From contig NZ_JAENII010000013.1 in assembly GCF_016595525.1 (NCBI RefSeq), positions 78,148-142,147 on the forward strand: a DNA stretch of 64,000 nucleotides, read 5' to 3'. Numbering within the stretch: the stretch's first letter is position 1; each line of letters opens with the position of its first letter. Below are positions 26,048 to 34,037 of the stretch, in pieces. The notes beneath the pieces were generated by a model. That model had not been told where the DNA came from and ran no database searches. It was given only the letters and a program-made list of their open reading frames with translations. The position numbers and the translations under genes were made by a program. The stretch comes from Haloferula rosea. Lineage in GTDB: Bacteria; Verrucomicrobiota; Verrucomicrobiia; Verrucomicrobiales; Akkermansiaceae.

Positions 26048-27490
26048 ATGAACTCACTTCCACGCCGGACCTTCCTACGCCAGTCCCTCGCAACCGCTGC
26101 TTCCACCGTCGCTCTGGTGGGTCGTGGCATGGCCGCACCGAGCGAGACCATCAACGCGGCCGTGATCGGTTTGGGCAGCAGGGGCATGCTGCTTGCGAAG
26201 GAAGCGGCCTCCGTTCCGGGAGTGAAAATCACGTGGTTGATCGACCCGGATACTTCCCACGCGAAGAACGGCCTGAAGATTGCACCGGATGCGAAGGTCG
26301 CCCAGGACATGCGCGAGGCGCTGGACGACAAGGATGTCGATGTCGTGATCATCGCCACCTGCAACCACTGGCACTGCCTCGCCGCCATCTGGGCATGTGA
26401 AGCAGGCAAGGATGTGTATGTGGAGAAACCCCTAGGCCACAGCATCGTGGAGCAGCGTCGCCTGATCGAGGTCTCGGAGCACTACAAGCGGATCGTGCAG
26501 GTCGGCACCCAGCAGCGTTCCGACCATATTCAGGAAGAGATCCGCGAGTATCTTCATGGAGAGAAGGCTCTCGGGGAAATCCAGTACATCCGGGCCAACC
26601 GCTACGGTCTCCGTGAGCCGGTCCCGGTGGCTCAGGGCAAGTGCAAGATCCCATCCAGTGTCGACTACGACCTGTGGTGCGGACCGGCGGAGAAGCGTGA
26701 GCTCACCCGCAAGAACCTGCACTACGATTGGCACTGGGATTGGAACACCGGCAACGGCGAGATGGGCAACTGGGGTGTGCACATTCTCGATGACGTGCGC
26801 AATGTCGGTCTTGCCGACAAGGTCGGTTTGCCGAAGCGGCTCTTGGTCGGCGGTGGCCGGATGATCTGGAAGGATGGAGGTGAGACGCCGAACGTCCATT
26901 TCGCCTACTACGACACCGGGTCGATTCCCGTGCTTTTCGATCTGACCAATCTCCCGATCAAGCCGGGCTCGAAGGCGGCACCGGGATACATGGGAACGCG
27001 CAGCGGCTACACCGTCCACTGTGAAGGCGGACGCTACAGTGGCGGCCGCGGTGGTGGAGCAGCCTACGACAACGACAACAAGCGAATCCGCAAGTTCAGT
27101 GGCAGCGGTGGCAAAGGCCACATGGCGAACTTCATCGATGCGGTGCGTCAGCAAAAGCGCTCGCTGCTCAAGGCGGACGTCCTTCAGGGCCACTACTCCA
27201 GCGCTTGGTGCGAACTCGCCAATGTCGGCTACAAGGCGGGCGGCGCCTATTCGAAGGATGCAGCGATCGAGGTGAATCGCTCGAAGTCCTCGTGGGAGGA
27301 ACTGGTCGATCAAGCGAACGAGCGTCTGGTGGCCCATGGGGTTTCACTCGATGATCCGAAGATCAAGTTGAGCCCCGTGCTCGAACTGGATCCGCAGTCC
27401 GAGCGTTTCACCGGTAAGATGGGTGAGGCGGCGAACCAGCATCTCGCCTGCAACTACCGGAAGGGATTCGAACTTCCAGAAGTAGGATGA
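26048..27490 (+). CDS. Tat-exported Gfo/Idh/MocA-family oxidoreductase
   Basis: This 480-residue protein is an NAD(P)-dependent sugar oxidoreductase of the Gfo/Idh/MocA fold that works outside the cytoplasm. It starts with a textbook Tat signal (PRRTFLRQSLATAASTVALV). The Rossmann motif AVIGLGSRGML and the conserved VEKPLGHSIVEQRRL come next, then DYDLWCGPAEKRELTRKNLHYDWHWDWNTGNGE, typical of the large family found in Verrucomicrobiota and Planctomycetota. The substrate is not known. A DUF1080 gene overlaps its stop by 4 bases (ATGA), so the pair is co-translated and may act on the same glycan. A tandem CGTCAA (26027-26032 and 26034-26039) lies just before the start. Confidence 0.88.
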   Translation: MNSLPRRTFLRQSLATAASTVALVGRGMAAPSETINAAVIGLGSRGMLLAKEAASVPGVKITWLIDPDTSHAKNGLKIAPDAKVAQDMREALDDKDVDVVIIATCNHWHCLAAIWACEAGKDVYVEKPLGHSIVEQRRLIEVSEHYKRIVQVGTQQRSDHIQEEIREYLHGEKALGEIQYIRANRYGLREPVPVAQGKCKIPSSVDYDLWCGPAEKRELTRKNLHYDWHWDWNTGNGEMGNWGVHILDDVRNVGLADKVGLPKRLLVGGGRMIWKDGGETPNVHFAYYDTGSIPVLFDLTNLPIKPGSKAAPGYMGTRSGYTVHCEGGRYSGGRGGGAAYDNDNKRIRKFSGSGGKGHMANFIDAVRQQKRSLLKADVLQGHYSSAWCELANVGYKAGGAYSKDAAIEVNRSKSSWEELVDQANERLVAHGVSLDDPKIKLSPVLELDPQSERFTGKMGEAANQHLACNYRKGFELPEVG

Positions 27491-28143
27491 GATCATTCGT
27501 GATTGCGAGCCTCGCGCTTGTCGGATGGACGGGAACCGTGATGGCTGATCCCTCGACGCACCAGTTGTTCGCCGATTTCTCCTTCGAGAAGAAGGCCGAT
27601 GTGGCCGACTGGCAGGTCCGCGAGGGAAGTGAATGGAGTCTTTCTCCTGAGAAGGGACTCTATCAGCTCACGAAGCCGGGCAAACAGGGTGAGTTCCGTC
27701 GTCCGATGTCCTGGAGTGTCTGGAAGGGGCAGCAGGTCGAGGCGTTCGAAGTGAGCGTGCGTGCCCGATGCCTCACTCCTACGAAAGTGAAGGGGCGCGA
27801 TGTGCTCATCATCTTCGGCTTCCAGGATCCGGATCACTATTACTACGTCCACCTCTCGGCTGAGAATGCGAAGGTGCACAACATCTTCGCCAAGGTGGAC
27901 GGGGGCGAGCGAACGCCGCTTCCGCTGAAGGGTGAGAGGGTGCCGCGTCTTCTGGAGGATGGATTTCAGACGCTGAAGGTGACGCATGACCCGGCGACTG
28001 GTGAAGTGGCTGCCTGGGTCGATGGAAAGCCAGCTCTGCAGGCCGTGGACAAGACCTTCAGTGGCGGCTACGTCGGGGTGGGTTCCTTTGATGACACCGT
28101 GGATTTCGACCAGTTCACCTTGAAGGGCAAGGCTCGTAAGTAG
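27487..28143 (+). CDS. Secreted DUF1080 (3-keto-disaccharide hydrolase/LamG-like) protein
   Basis: This 218-residue protein has a signal peptide (MRSFVIASLALVGWTGTVMA) and one beta-sandwich domain of the DUF1080/concanavalin-like type. Visible marks are DVLIIFGFQDPDHYYYVHLS, GFQTLKVTHDPATGEVAAWVDGKPALQA and GGYVGVGSFDDTVDFDQFTLKG. Members of this family are found next to Gfo/Idh/MocA genes and some cleave 3-keto-glycosides made by such oxidoreductases. The ATGA overlap with the upstream gene fits a two-step sugar oxidation and cleavage outside the cell. The catalytic role here is inferred. Confidence 0.8.
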   Translation: MRSFVIASLALVGWTGTVMADPSTHQLFADFSFEKKADVADWQVREGSEWSLSPEKGLYQLTKPGKQGEFRRPMSWSVWKGQQVEAFEVSVRARCLTPTKVKGRDVLIIFGFQDPDHYYYVHLSAENAKVHNIFAKVDGGERTPLPLKGERVPRLLEDGFQTLKVTHDPATGEVAAWVDGKPALQAVDKTFSGGYVGVGSFDDTVDFDQFTLKGKARK

Positions 28144-28296
28144 GGGTGGGCCTTGGTGCCGTCCGAGCGGGCCTCGACCCGGGTGGTCCGCTGAGGCTGG
28201 ATCTCGAAGATCAGCGGGGCGATTCCTCTCCCTGCTTTTGGGGTGGTCATCGGAACGAAGCGGGCTAGGATGCCGCCCCCTGAGCGGGGAAACGAG

Positions 28297-28680
28297 ATGT
28301 CAGAACACGAAGGCAACGATGGATTGGAACTGGCCATGGCATGCGCCAAGGCCGCTGCGGAGATTCAGGCGGAGGATATCAAGGTCTGGGACTTGCGTGG
28401 CTTGTCGACGCTGACGAACTTCATGGTCGTTTGTTCGGGTACGTCGATGCCCCACCTGCGCGCCATTTTGCGGGATGTGAAGGGCCACGTGCAGGATTGG
28501 ACCGGAGAGCGTCCGGTGAATGCCGAGGGCAAGGCGGATACCCGCTGGGTGGTGCTGGATTACATCAATGTGATGGTCCACGTGATGCACGAAGAGCTGC
28601 GTGAGTTCTACGGCTTGGAACAGCTGTGGGGCGACGCCAAGGAGATCGCGGTGCCTGAGGCGGACGGCTCGGAGGGGTGA
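28297..28680 (+). CDS. rsfS: Ribosome silencing factor RsfS
   Basis: This 127-residue protein binds L14 on the large ribosomal subunit and blocks subunit joining in starvation. Family marks are clear: AEDIKVWDLRGLSTLTNFMVVCSGTS, a middle HLRAILRDVKGH and DTRWVVLDYINVMVHVMHEELREFYGLEQLWGDAKEI. The ATG at 28297 follows a GGGGAAACGAG stretch that may be the ribosome binding site. It does not sit beside nadD, its common partner, but before cinA on the same strand. The 153-bp gap before it shows no gene. Confidence 0.93.
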   Translation: MSEHEGNDGLELAMACAKAAAEIQAEDIKVWDLRGLSTLTNFMVVCSGTSMPHLRAILRDVKGHVQDWTGERPVNAEGKADTRWVVLDYINVMVHVMHEELREFYGLEQLWGDAKEIAVPEADGSEG

Positions 28681-28738
28681 GGTGATTTTCCTGCTCCGCG
28701 GAGTGGCGGTTCGTGCTCATCCGGCTTAGAAGCGGGGC

Positions 28739-29980
28739 GTGCGGATTGAGATTCTGAATACGGGCAGCGAGCTGCTGCTGGGGACGACCTTGAACACCCA
28801 TGGCCGGTGGTTCGGTCAGCAGTTGTTCGATCTGGGCCTGCGGGTCCAGCGCCTGACGACGGTGCCGGATGGCGACGCGATCCGCGATGCGCTTGCGGAA
28901 TCCGTCCAGCGCGCGGATGTCGTGCTGGTCACCGGTGGTCTGGGGCCGACGAGCGATGACATCACCCGCGAGGCGACGGCCGAAGTGCTGGGTGTGGATC
29001 TGATCGAAGACGAGGCGGCGATGAGGTCGCTCGAGGCCTTCTTCGCCCGCTTGGAGAAAACCATGGCGCCCGACAACCGCAAGCAGGCGCAGGTGCCGGT
29101 GGGGGCCGATGTGTTGCCGAATGGGAATGGGACGGCGCCTGGAATCTATGTGCCGCCGAGACTGAATGGGGCGGCCAACTGCGCGGTGTTTCTTTTGCCT
29201 GGTCCGCCTCGCGAGCTCTATCCGATGTTCAAGGCGGAGGTTGTGCCACGCCTGCGGTCGTTGGGAGGGATCGAGGAAAGCGGGGAGAGGATTCTCGAAC
29301 TGAAAATGGTGGGAGTGGGGGAAAGCGATTTGCATCAGGCGGTGGACGAACCGCTCAACCAAGTGGAGGGATTGGAAGTGGGGTATTGTGCGCGGCTTGC
29401 CGAGGTGGACCTGCGTCTGATCGGCAAGCCCGAGGCGATCGAGAAGGGTCGCGCTCTCGTGATGGCCCGTTTTGAAGAGGACTGCTTCACGGACGATGGT
29501 TCGGAACTTGAGGAAGTGGTGGTCCGGACCCTAGCCGCGAAGGGGCTGACCCTGGCGACGGCGGAAAGTTGCACCGGTGGTCTGATCTCAAATCGGCTGA
29601 CGGACGTGCCCGGTGCGAGCGAGGTATTCACCCACGGCTTCGTGACCTACGCCAATGAGGCCAAGGTCAACTGTCTCGGAGTCAGCGAGGATGACCTCGC
29701 GGCCCATGGCGCGGTCAGTGAACCGGTGGTACGGCAGATGGCGGAAGGCGCGCTCAAGGAATCGGGGGCGGACATCGCCGTTGCCGTGACCGGCATTGCC
29801 GGGCCCGGTGGAGGAACGGACGAGAAACCGGTGGGGACCGTTTTCCTCGCCGTGGCCTCACGGACGGGTGAGACCCGGGTGCACAAGCGGATGCACCTGC
29901 GCGACCGGAAGGCATTCAAGCGAACAGTGAGCCAGAACGCTCTCGATCTGGTGCGGCGGGAACTCCGCCACATCAGCTAG
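28739..29980 (+). CDS. cinA: CinA-family nicotinamide-nucleotide amidase
   Basis: This 413-residue protein should recycle damaged pyridine nucleotides: the N-terminal COG1058/MoCF-like domain (residues 1-170, MRIEILNTGSELLLG, LVTGGLGPTSDDITRE) has ADP-ribose pyrophosphatase activity in homologues, and the C-terminal CinA domain (about 255-413) deamidates NMN. The latter shows LATAESCTGGLISNRLTDVPG, with the catalytic Ser, and AVTGIAGPGGGTDEKPVGTVF. The start is a GTG six bases after a -10-like TAGAAG (28727-28732), with no good -35. It may be transcribed separately from rsfS. Confidence 0.92.
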   Translation: MRIEILNTGSELLLGTTLNTHGRWFGQQLFDLGLRVQRLTTVPDGDAIRDALAESVQRADVVLVTGGLGPTSDDITREATAEVLGVDLIEDEAAMRSLEAFFARLEKTMAPDNRKQAQVPVGADVLPNGNGTAPGIYVPPRLNGAANCAVFLLPGPPRELYPMFKAEVVPRLRSLGGIEESGERILELKMVGVGESDLHQAVDEPLNQVEGLEVGYCARLAEVDLRLIGKPEAIEKGRALVMARFEEDCFTDDGSELEEVVVRTLAAKGLTLATAESCTGGLISNRLTDVPGASEVFTHGFVTYANEAKVNCLGVSEDDLAAHGAVSEPVVRQMAEGALKESGADIAVAVTGIAGPGGGTDEKPVGTVFLAVASRTGETRVHKRMHLRDRKAFKRTVSQNALDLVRRELRHIS

Positions 29981-29997
29981 GCTCAACCCGGCTCAGC

Positions 29998-30363
29998 TCA
30001 GAACGGGATCTCGTCGGACTCGTCCGGTTCGTTGTCGAATGACGAGTCGAGCGAGGAAGCGCTTGGCTGAGCACCGCCGGAGTCGCCGCCGCTGGTCTTG
30101 GCGATCTTCCAGGCATTCAGGTTCACGTAGAAGCGGTCCTTGTACTCGTTGCCACGGATATCGAAGGTGACTTGGACTTCATCGCCGATGGCGAGTTCGT
30201 CGAGCAGCTTGGTGCGGTCCTTGACGGTCTCGAACTTGACCATCTGGGGGTAGTTGCCATCGGGAACTTCGATGACGAATTCGCGTTTCGTGAAGCCGCT
30301 TGCGAATTCCTGCAGGTCGAGGAGGTGTTTAACGGTGCCGGTGAGTTCGAAGGAGTTGGCCAT
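29998..30363 (-). CDS. DUF3127 protein with an SSB-like C-terminal tip
   Basis: This 121-residue protein starts with an OB-fold-like domain of the DUF3127 family: ELTGTVKHLLDLQEFASGF, REFVIEVPDGNYPQMVKFE, and NEYKDRFYVNLNAWKI. After residue 92 comes a Ser/Gly/Asp-rich linker ending in ESDEIPF, very close to the acidic, phenylalanine-ended tip by which single-stranded DNA binding proteins dock repair enzymes. That suggests an ssDNA- or RNA-binding protein with partner docking. It is third in an operon with thyA and folA (4-base gaps), consistent with a role near DNA synthesis. No experimental function is known to me. Confidence 0.78.
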   Translation of the reverse strand: MANSFELTGTVKHLLDLQEFASGFTKREFVIEVPDGNYPQMVKFETVKDRTKLLDELAIGDEVQVTFDIRGNEYKDRFYVNLNAWKIAKTSGGDSGGAQPSASSLDSSFDNEPDESDEIPF

Positions 30364-30367
30364 GGTC

Positions 30368-30853
30368 TTAGGTGGTTTGTGGGATGGATCGGTAGCGACG
30401 CACTTCGAAGGCGTCGTGGGATTCTAGGATTTCGGGCTCCGAAAAGCGCGGTTCGAAGGATGGAAACGTGGTGTCGCCCGGATGGCAATGGTGCACATGG
30501 CTGACGATGATTTCATCCAGGCATGGGAGGAACAGATCGTAGATCTGTGAGCCGCCGATGATGAAGATTTCGCCGTCGAGGTCGAGCTTCGACAGGTCCT
30601 CCGCGCTGTGAATCACGTCCACTCCCGGATGGGTCCACTCGGGGTTGCGGGTCAGGACGATGTTGCGGCGTTTCGGCAGGGGGCGCCCGATCGACTCGAA
30701 TGTCGTGCGCCCCATGACGATGGGATGCCCCGAAGTCGTACGCTTGAAAAACGCCAGATCCTCGGGCAGGTGCCACGGGAGTGTCCCATCCTTGCCGATG
30801 ATGCGCTCGGGAGTCATCGCCACGATGGCGGTCAGCTTGGGGGACTTGCTCAT
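30368..30853 (-). CDS. folA: Dihydrofolate reductase
   Basis: This 161-residue enzyme reduces dihydrofolate with NADPH, regenerating the cofactor used by ThyA. The substrate and cofactor motifs are present: AIVAMTPERIIGKDGTLPWHLPEDLAFFKRTT, PIVMGRTTFESIGRPLPKRRNIVLTRN, and FIIGGSQIYDLFLP. The acidic active-site residue is the Glu of LPED. The ATG at 30853 gives the usual N-terminus; the frame is open to 30907 but that overlaps thyA. The thyA stop is 4 bases upstream and the DUF3127 start 4 bases downstream. Confidence 0.95.
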   Translation of the reverse strand: MSKSPKLTAIVAMTPERIIGKDGTLPWHLPEDLAFFKRTTSGHPIVMGRTTFESIGRPLPKRRNIVLTRNPEWTHPGVDVIHSAEDLSKLDLDGEIFIIGGSQIYDLFLPCLDEIIVSHVHHCHPGDTTFPSFEPRFSEPEILESHDAFEVRRYRSIPQTT

Positions 30854-30857
30854 GGGC

Positions 30858-31667
30858 TCAGACAGACACCTGTGCCTTGATGTGGGGGTGGGGGTCGTAG
30901 CCTTCAAGCGAGAAGTGCTCGAAGGTGAAGTCTTCGAGCTCGGTGACCGAGGGGTCGATCTTCATCGTTGGTAGCGGGCGAGGGTCTCTCGTCAGTTGCT
31001 CGCGTGCCTGATCGAGATGATTGGCATACAAGTGGAGGTCACCGAAGGTGTGGATGAAGTCCCTCGCTTCGAAGCCACAGACCTGGGCGATCATCTGGGT
31101 CAGGAGTGCGTAGGAGGCGATGTTGAAGGGGACGCCAAGAAAGAGGTCCGCGGAGCGCTGGTAGAGCTGGCATGAAAGCCCGGGCCGATCGGAGTCGGGC
31201 TCGTGAACGAAGAACTGGAACAGGCAGTGGCAGGGGGGGAGTGCCATGCGGTCGATCTCACCGGGGTTCCACGCGACGACGAGGTGTCGGCGGGAGTGAG
31301 GGGACCCACGAAGTCCGTGAATCAACTCGGTGATCTGATCGATGTCCCTGCCATCCGGGCTGGGGAATGATCGCCACTGGCGCCCGTAGACGGGGCCCAG
31401 GTCTCCGTCTTCGTCGGCCCACTCATCCCAGATGCGGACGCCGTGCTCCTTCAGGTAGGCGATATTGGTGTCGCCTTTCAGGAACCAGAGCAGCTCGTGG
31501 ATGATCGATCGGAGGTGGAGTTTTTTGGTCGTCAGGCAGGGGAATCCCTCGCGGAGGTCGTAGCGCACCTGACGCCCGAACACTGCAAGGGTGCCCGTGC
31601 CGGTCCGGTCGGCTCGTTTCTCGCCGTTTTCCAGAACGTCGCGGAGCAGCTCGAGGTAGCCTGTCAT
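30858..31667 (-). CDS. thyA: Thymidylate synthase
   Basis: This 269-residue enzyme methylates dUMP to dTMP with methylene-tetrahydrofolate. The family motifs are all visible: [60 protein letters not shown], the active-site cysteine (residue 146) in [31 protein letters not shown] and [12 protein letters not shown]. The ATG at 31667 gives the standard start; the frame upstream to 31748 lacks homology. It heads the thyA-folA-DUF3127 operon, whose promoter must lie in the gap from 31668. Confidence 0.97.
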   Translation of the reverse strand: MTGYLELLRDVLENGEKRADRTGTGTLAVFGRQVRYDLREGFPCLTTKKLHLRSIIHELLWFLKGDTNIAYLKEHGVRIWDEWADEDGDLGPVYGRQWRSFPSPDGRDIDQITELIHGLRGSPHSRRHLVVAWNPGEIDRMALPPCHCLFQFFVHEPDSDRPGLSCQLYQRSADLFLGVPFNIASYALLTQMIAQVCGFEARDFIHTFGDLHLYANHLDQAREQLTRDPRPLPTMKIDPSVTELEDFTFEHFSLEGYDPHPHIKAQVSV

Positions 31668-31758
31668 GCGCTGAGTGTGACTGAGAGGGGAAATCGAGCA
31701 AGAAAAGGGGAGTGCCCGACCGGGGAAATCGTGAAGAAATTGCGACATTTCCGTGATC

Positions 31759-31779
31759 GCGTAGTTTCGGAAACTACGC
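31759..31779. promoter_or_regulatory. Perfect palindrome upstream of RNA copy 1
   Basis: GCGTAGTTTC and GAAACTACGC form a perfect 10-bp inverted repeat around one G. It is present only in copy 1. Copy 2 instead has CGTGATCACG (31967-31976), a perfect 10-base palindrome whose copy 1 counterpart is CGTGATCGCG (31752-31761). Either could be an operator or a hairpin in the transcript. Confidence 0.35.
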
Positions 31780-31871
31780 AGGCTGCCAAAGTCCCCACGT
31801 CAGCGCGAGCAAGTCCCCCCTGCGAAACGCTGGCACCCGATTTCCCCCCGAATCATCCCCCCGAAAGCAAG

Positions 31872-31912
31872 TCCCCGGAGGCCGGTGTCCCCCACCAACC
31901 TCCGGGGATTTT
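31872..31912 (+). terminator. Rho-independent terminator of RNA copy 1
   Basis: TCCCCGGAGG pairs perfectly with CCTCCGGGGA (31872-31881 with 31899-31908). Inside is a second stem GGTG/CACC (31884-31887 with 31893-31896) with a TCCCC loop. TTTT follows. Confidence 0.72.
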
Positions 31913-31944
31913 CGCGTTCGAGGAGGACGAAACCGGTCATGCCT

Positions 31945-32129
31945 GTGAAGAAATCGGGCCATTTCACGTGATCACGGAGTGGTGGCCGATGCTGCCTGTG
32001 GCATGATTCATCCATCAGCGCGAGCCATCCCCCCCAAGCGAAGCGCTGAGACCCCAATTCCCCCCAAACCATCCCCCCGAAAGCAAGTCCCCGGAGACCG
32101 GCGTCCCCCGCCAATCTCCGGGGATTTTT
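31945..32129 (+). ncRNA. Candidate C-rich small RNA, copy 2
   Basis: This is the second copy of the element, about 214 bases downstream of the first and alike along its full length. It has a 7-bp 5' stem TCAGCGC/GCGCTGA (32015-32021 with 32043-32049) whose loop holds seven Cs, C6 runs at 32060-32065 and 32073-32078, and its own terminator. Where the copies differ in the terminator stem both partners have changed (a G-C pair to A-T in the outer stem, a T-A pair to C-G in the inner stem), which argues that the structure itself is under selection. It ends 22 bases before the glmS stop on the other strand. Confidence 0.52.
32088..32129 (+). terminator. Rho-independent terminator of RNA copy 2
   Basis: TCCCCGGAGA pairs with TCTCCGGGGA (32088-32097 with 32115-32124). 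The inner stem is GGCG/CGCC with a TCCCC loop, and TTTTT follows. It could also end glmS transcripts from the other strand, but without a T-tract there. Confidence 0.75.
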
Positions 32130-32151
32130 CTTTCCTGAGTCTGCAGGCGGG

Positions 32152-33993
32152 TCACTCCACGGTGACCGACTTCGCGAGATTGCGCGGCTGATCGATTTCG
32201 CAGCCGCGGATGCGGGCGATGTGGTAGGCGAGGAGCTGGAGGGCGACGGTGGCGGGAATGGTCGAGACCAGTGGATCACAGGCGGGGACCCGGATGACAT
32301 CATCCATGTAGGCGGCGGCTTCCTCGTCGCCTTCGGTGATGACTCCCAGGATACGCGCCCCACGCGCCCGGCATTCCTCGACGTTACCGAGGGTCTTGTC
32401 CTTGCCCGGAATGTCGGTCGCAATCGCGATGACCGGCGTGCCCTCCTCAAGGAGGGCGATCGGCCCGTGTTTCAGTTCGGCGGCGTGGTAGCCTTCAGCA
32501 TGAATGTACGAGATTTCCTTGAGTTTGAGCGCGCCTTCGAGGGCAACGGGATACATGCATCCGCGACCGATGAAGAAAGCATGCTCGTTGTCGGCGTAGT
32601 GTCTGGCCAGTTCGGCGATGGCTTCATTCTGCGCGATGGTGGCACGTACGAACTCGGGGATGGAATCGATCTGTTTCGCGAGGTGCATGCCTTGCTCGCG
32701 TGAGTAGCGGCGGCCTCGTGCGAGCTTCAGCGCGATCATCAACAGCACCGCGACCTGACAGGTGAATGCCTTGGTCGAAGCGACCGAAATTTCCGGTCCT
32801 GCGTGAAGATAGACCCCGCGACCGGTTTCGCGTGCGATGGTCGAGCCGACGACATTGCACAGTCCCATGACAAAGGCCCCCTTCTGGTTGGCCTCGCGGA
32901 CAGCGGCCAGTGTGTCGGCGGTCTCGCCGGATTGGGAAATGGCGACGACGAGGTCCGACCTGCCGATGAGCGGATTGCGATAGCGGAACTCGGCGGCCTG
33001 ATGGACTTCCGCGTGCAGGTCGGCGAGGTCTTCGAAGGCATACTCGCCCACGAGACCGGCGTGAAGGGACGTGCCGCAGCCGAGAAGAACCACGCGGTTG
33101 ATCTCCGCGAGGTCCCGGCTCGAGGTGCCCATGCCGGAGAGGACGGACGACCCGAGGTTGAAATCGAGTCGTCCACGGATCGCATTGGCGAGCGACTCGG
33201 GCTGCTCGTGGATCTCCTTGAGCATGAAATGCTCGTAGCCGCCCTTTTCCGCAGCATCGGCATCGAAGCCGAGCTCCGCGACTTCGCGGGTGACGGGCAC
33301 GCTGTTGAAATCGCGGATTTCGACCCCGTCGGCGGTGACGATGGCGAGGTCGTTGTCTTCCAGATAGATGACCTGACGGGTGTGCGAAATGATCGCGGCG
33401 GCATCGGATGCAATGATGGTTTCACCATTGCCCACACCGATGACGATCGGGCTGCCTCGCCGGGCCGTGATGATCTGGTCCGGTTTGTCGGCGGCGATCA
33501 CGGCGATCCCGAAGGTGCCTTCCACCTGATGAAGGGCGTCGCAAACCGCTTGCACGAGATCACCCTTGTATCCTTGGCCGATCAGGTGGGCGAGGACCTC
33601 GGTATCGGTTTCTGAAAGGAACGTATGGCCGTCGGCTTCCAGTCGCTGACGGAGGGATCGGTAGTTCTCGATGATGCCATTGTGGACCAGTGCGATGCCC
33701 GAGTTGAGATCGTGATGGGGGTGCGCGTTGACTTCGGTCGGTGGTCCGTGGGTGGCCCAGCGAGTGTGGGCGATGCCGACATGCGCCTTCTCCAGATCGT
33801 CCCCGGTCCACGTCGTGCCGACGCGTTCGTCGAGGGCTGCGACCTTGCCGGCGGCCTTGCAGGTCTGGATGGAGCCATCAGTCACGATGGACAATCCCGC
33901 GGAGTCATAACCGCGGTATTCGAGCCGCTTGAGTCCGCTGACGAGTATGGAAGGAGCCGATGACTGGCCGATGTATCCGACGATGCCGCACAT
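32152..33993 (-). CDS. glmS: Glutamine-fructose-6-phosphate aminotransferase
   Basis: This 613-residue enzyme makes glucosamine-6-phosphate from fructose-6-phosphate and glutamine, the first step to UDP-GlcNAc for peptidoglycan and LPS. The start is MCGIVGYIGQ, with Cys as first residue after Met removal (glutaminase nucleophile). RLEYRGYDSAGLS and HTRWATHGPPTEVNAHPH complete the glutaminase half. Two SIS domains follow (LLGCGTSLHAGLVG; AISQSGETADTLAAVREA; SYIHAEGYHAAELKHGPIAL), and the C-terminus ends with NLAKSVTVE. It is the last gene of a glmM-GlmU-like-glmS set. No glmS ribozyme is apparent: only 44 bases separate it from the gene upstream. Confidence 0.97.
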   Translation of the reverse strand: MCGIVGYIGQSSAPSILVSGLKRLEYRGYDSAGLSIVTDGSIQTCKAAGKVAALDERVGTTWTGDDLEKAHVGIAHTRWATHGPPTEVNAHPHHDLNSGIALVHNGIIENYRSLRQRLEADGHTFLSETDTEVLAHLIGQGYKGDLVQAVCDALHQVEGTFGIAVIAADKPDQIITARRGSPIVIGVGNGETIIASDAAAIISHTRQVIYLEDNDLAIVTADGVEIRDFNSVPVTREVAELGFDADAAEKGGYEHFMLKEIHEQPESLANAIRGRLDFNLGSSVLSGMGTSSRDLAEINRVVLLGCGTSLHAGLVGEYAFEDLADLHAEVHQAAEFRYRNPLIGRSDLVVAISQSGETADTLAAVREANQKGAFVMGLCNVVGSTIARETGRGVYLHAGPEISVASTKAFTCQVAVLLMIALKLARGRRYSREQGMHLAKQIDSIPEFVRATIAQNEAIAELARHYADNEHAFFIGRGCMYPVALEGALKLKEISYIHAEGYHAAELKHGPIALLEEGTPVIAIATDIPGKDKTLGNVEECRARGARILGVITEGDEEAAAYMDDVIRVPACDPLVSTIPATVALQLLAYHIARIRGCEIDQPRNLAKSVTVE

Positions 33994-34037
33994 GGTGAAT
34001 GGGAAGTGGTGGGAGTGTTAGAGAAAAGGAAGGTGGA

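Larger units (their letters stand above)
31731..31912 (+). ncRNA. Candidate C-rich small RNA, copy 1
   Basis: The 484-bp gap between thyA and glmS holds two tandem copies of one element. Copy 1 has three parts: an upstream conserved stretch (31731-31764), a 5' hairpin CAGCG/CGCTG (31801-31805 with 31828-31832) with six Cs in the loop, a linker with two further C6 runs (31844-31849, 31857-31862), and a terminator hairpin with a Us-tail ending at 31912. All C runs are unpaired. Such CCCC loops in small RNAs usually pair with Shine-Dalgarno GGAGG sequences. The other strand lacks a T-tract, so the RNA is read on the plus strand. The start point is unknown. Confidence 0.5.

Noticed and set aside
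31443..32006. Plus-strand open frame over the thyA start and RNA copy 1
   Set aside because: It starts inside thyA on the other strand, shows no domain, and does not respect the repeat structure of the two RNA copies.
33994..34037. glmS ribozyme or leader element
   Set aside because: Only 44 bases separate glmS from the gene before it, too short for a ribozyme, and no core sequence is visible.
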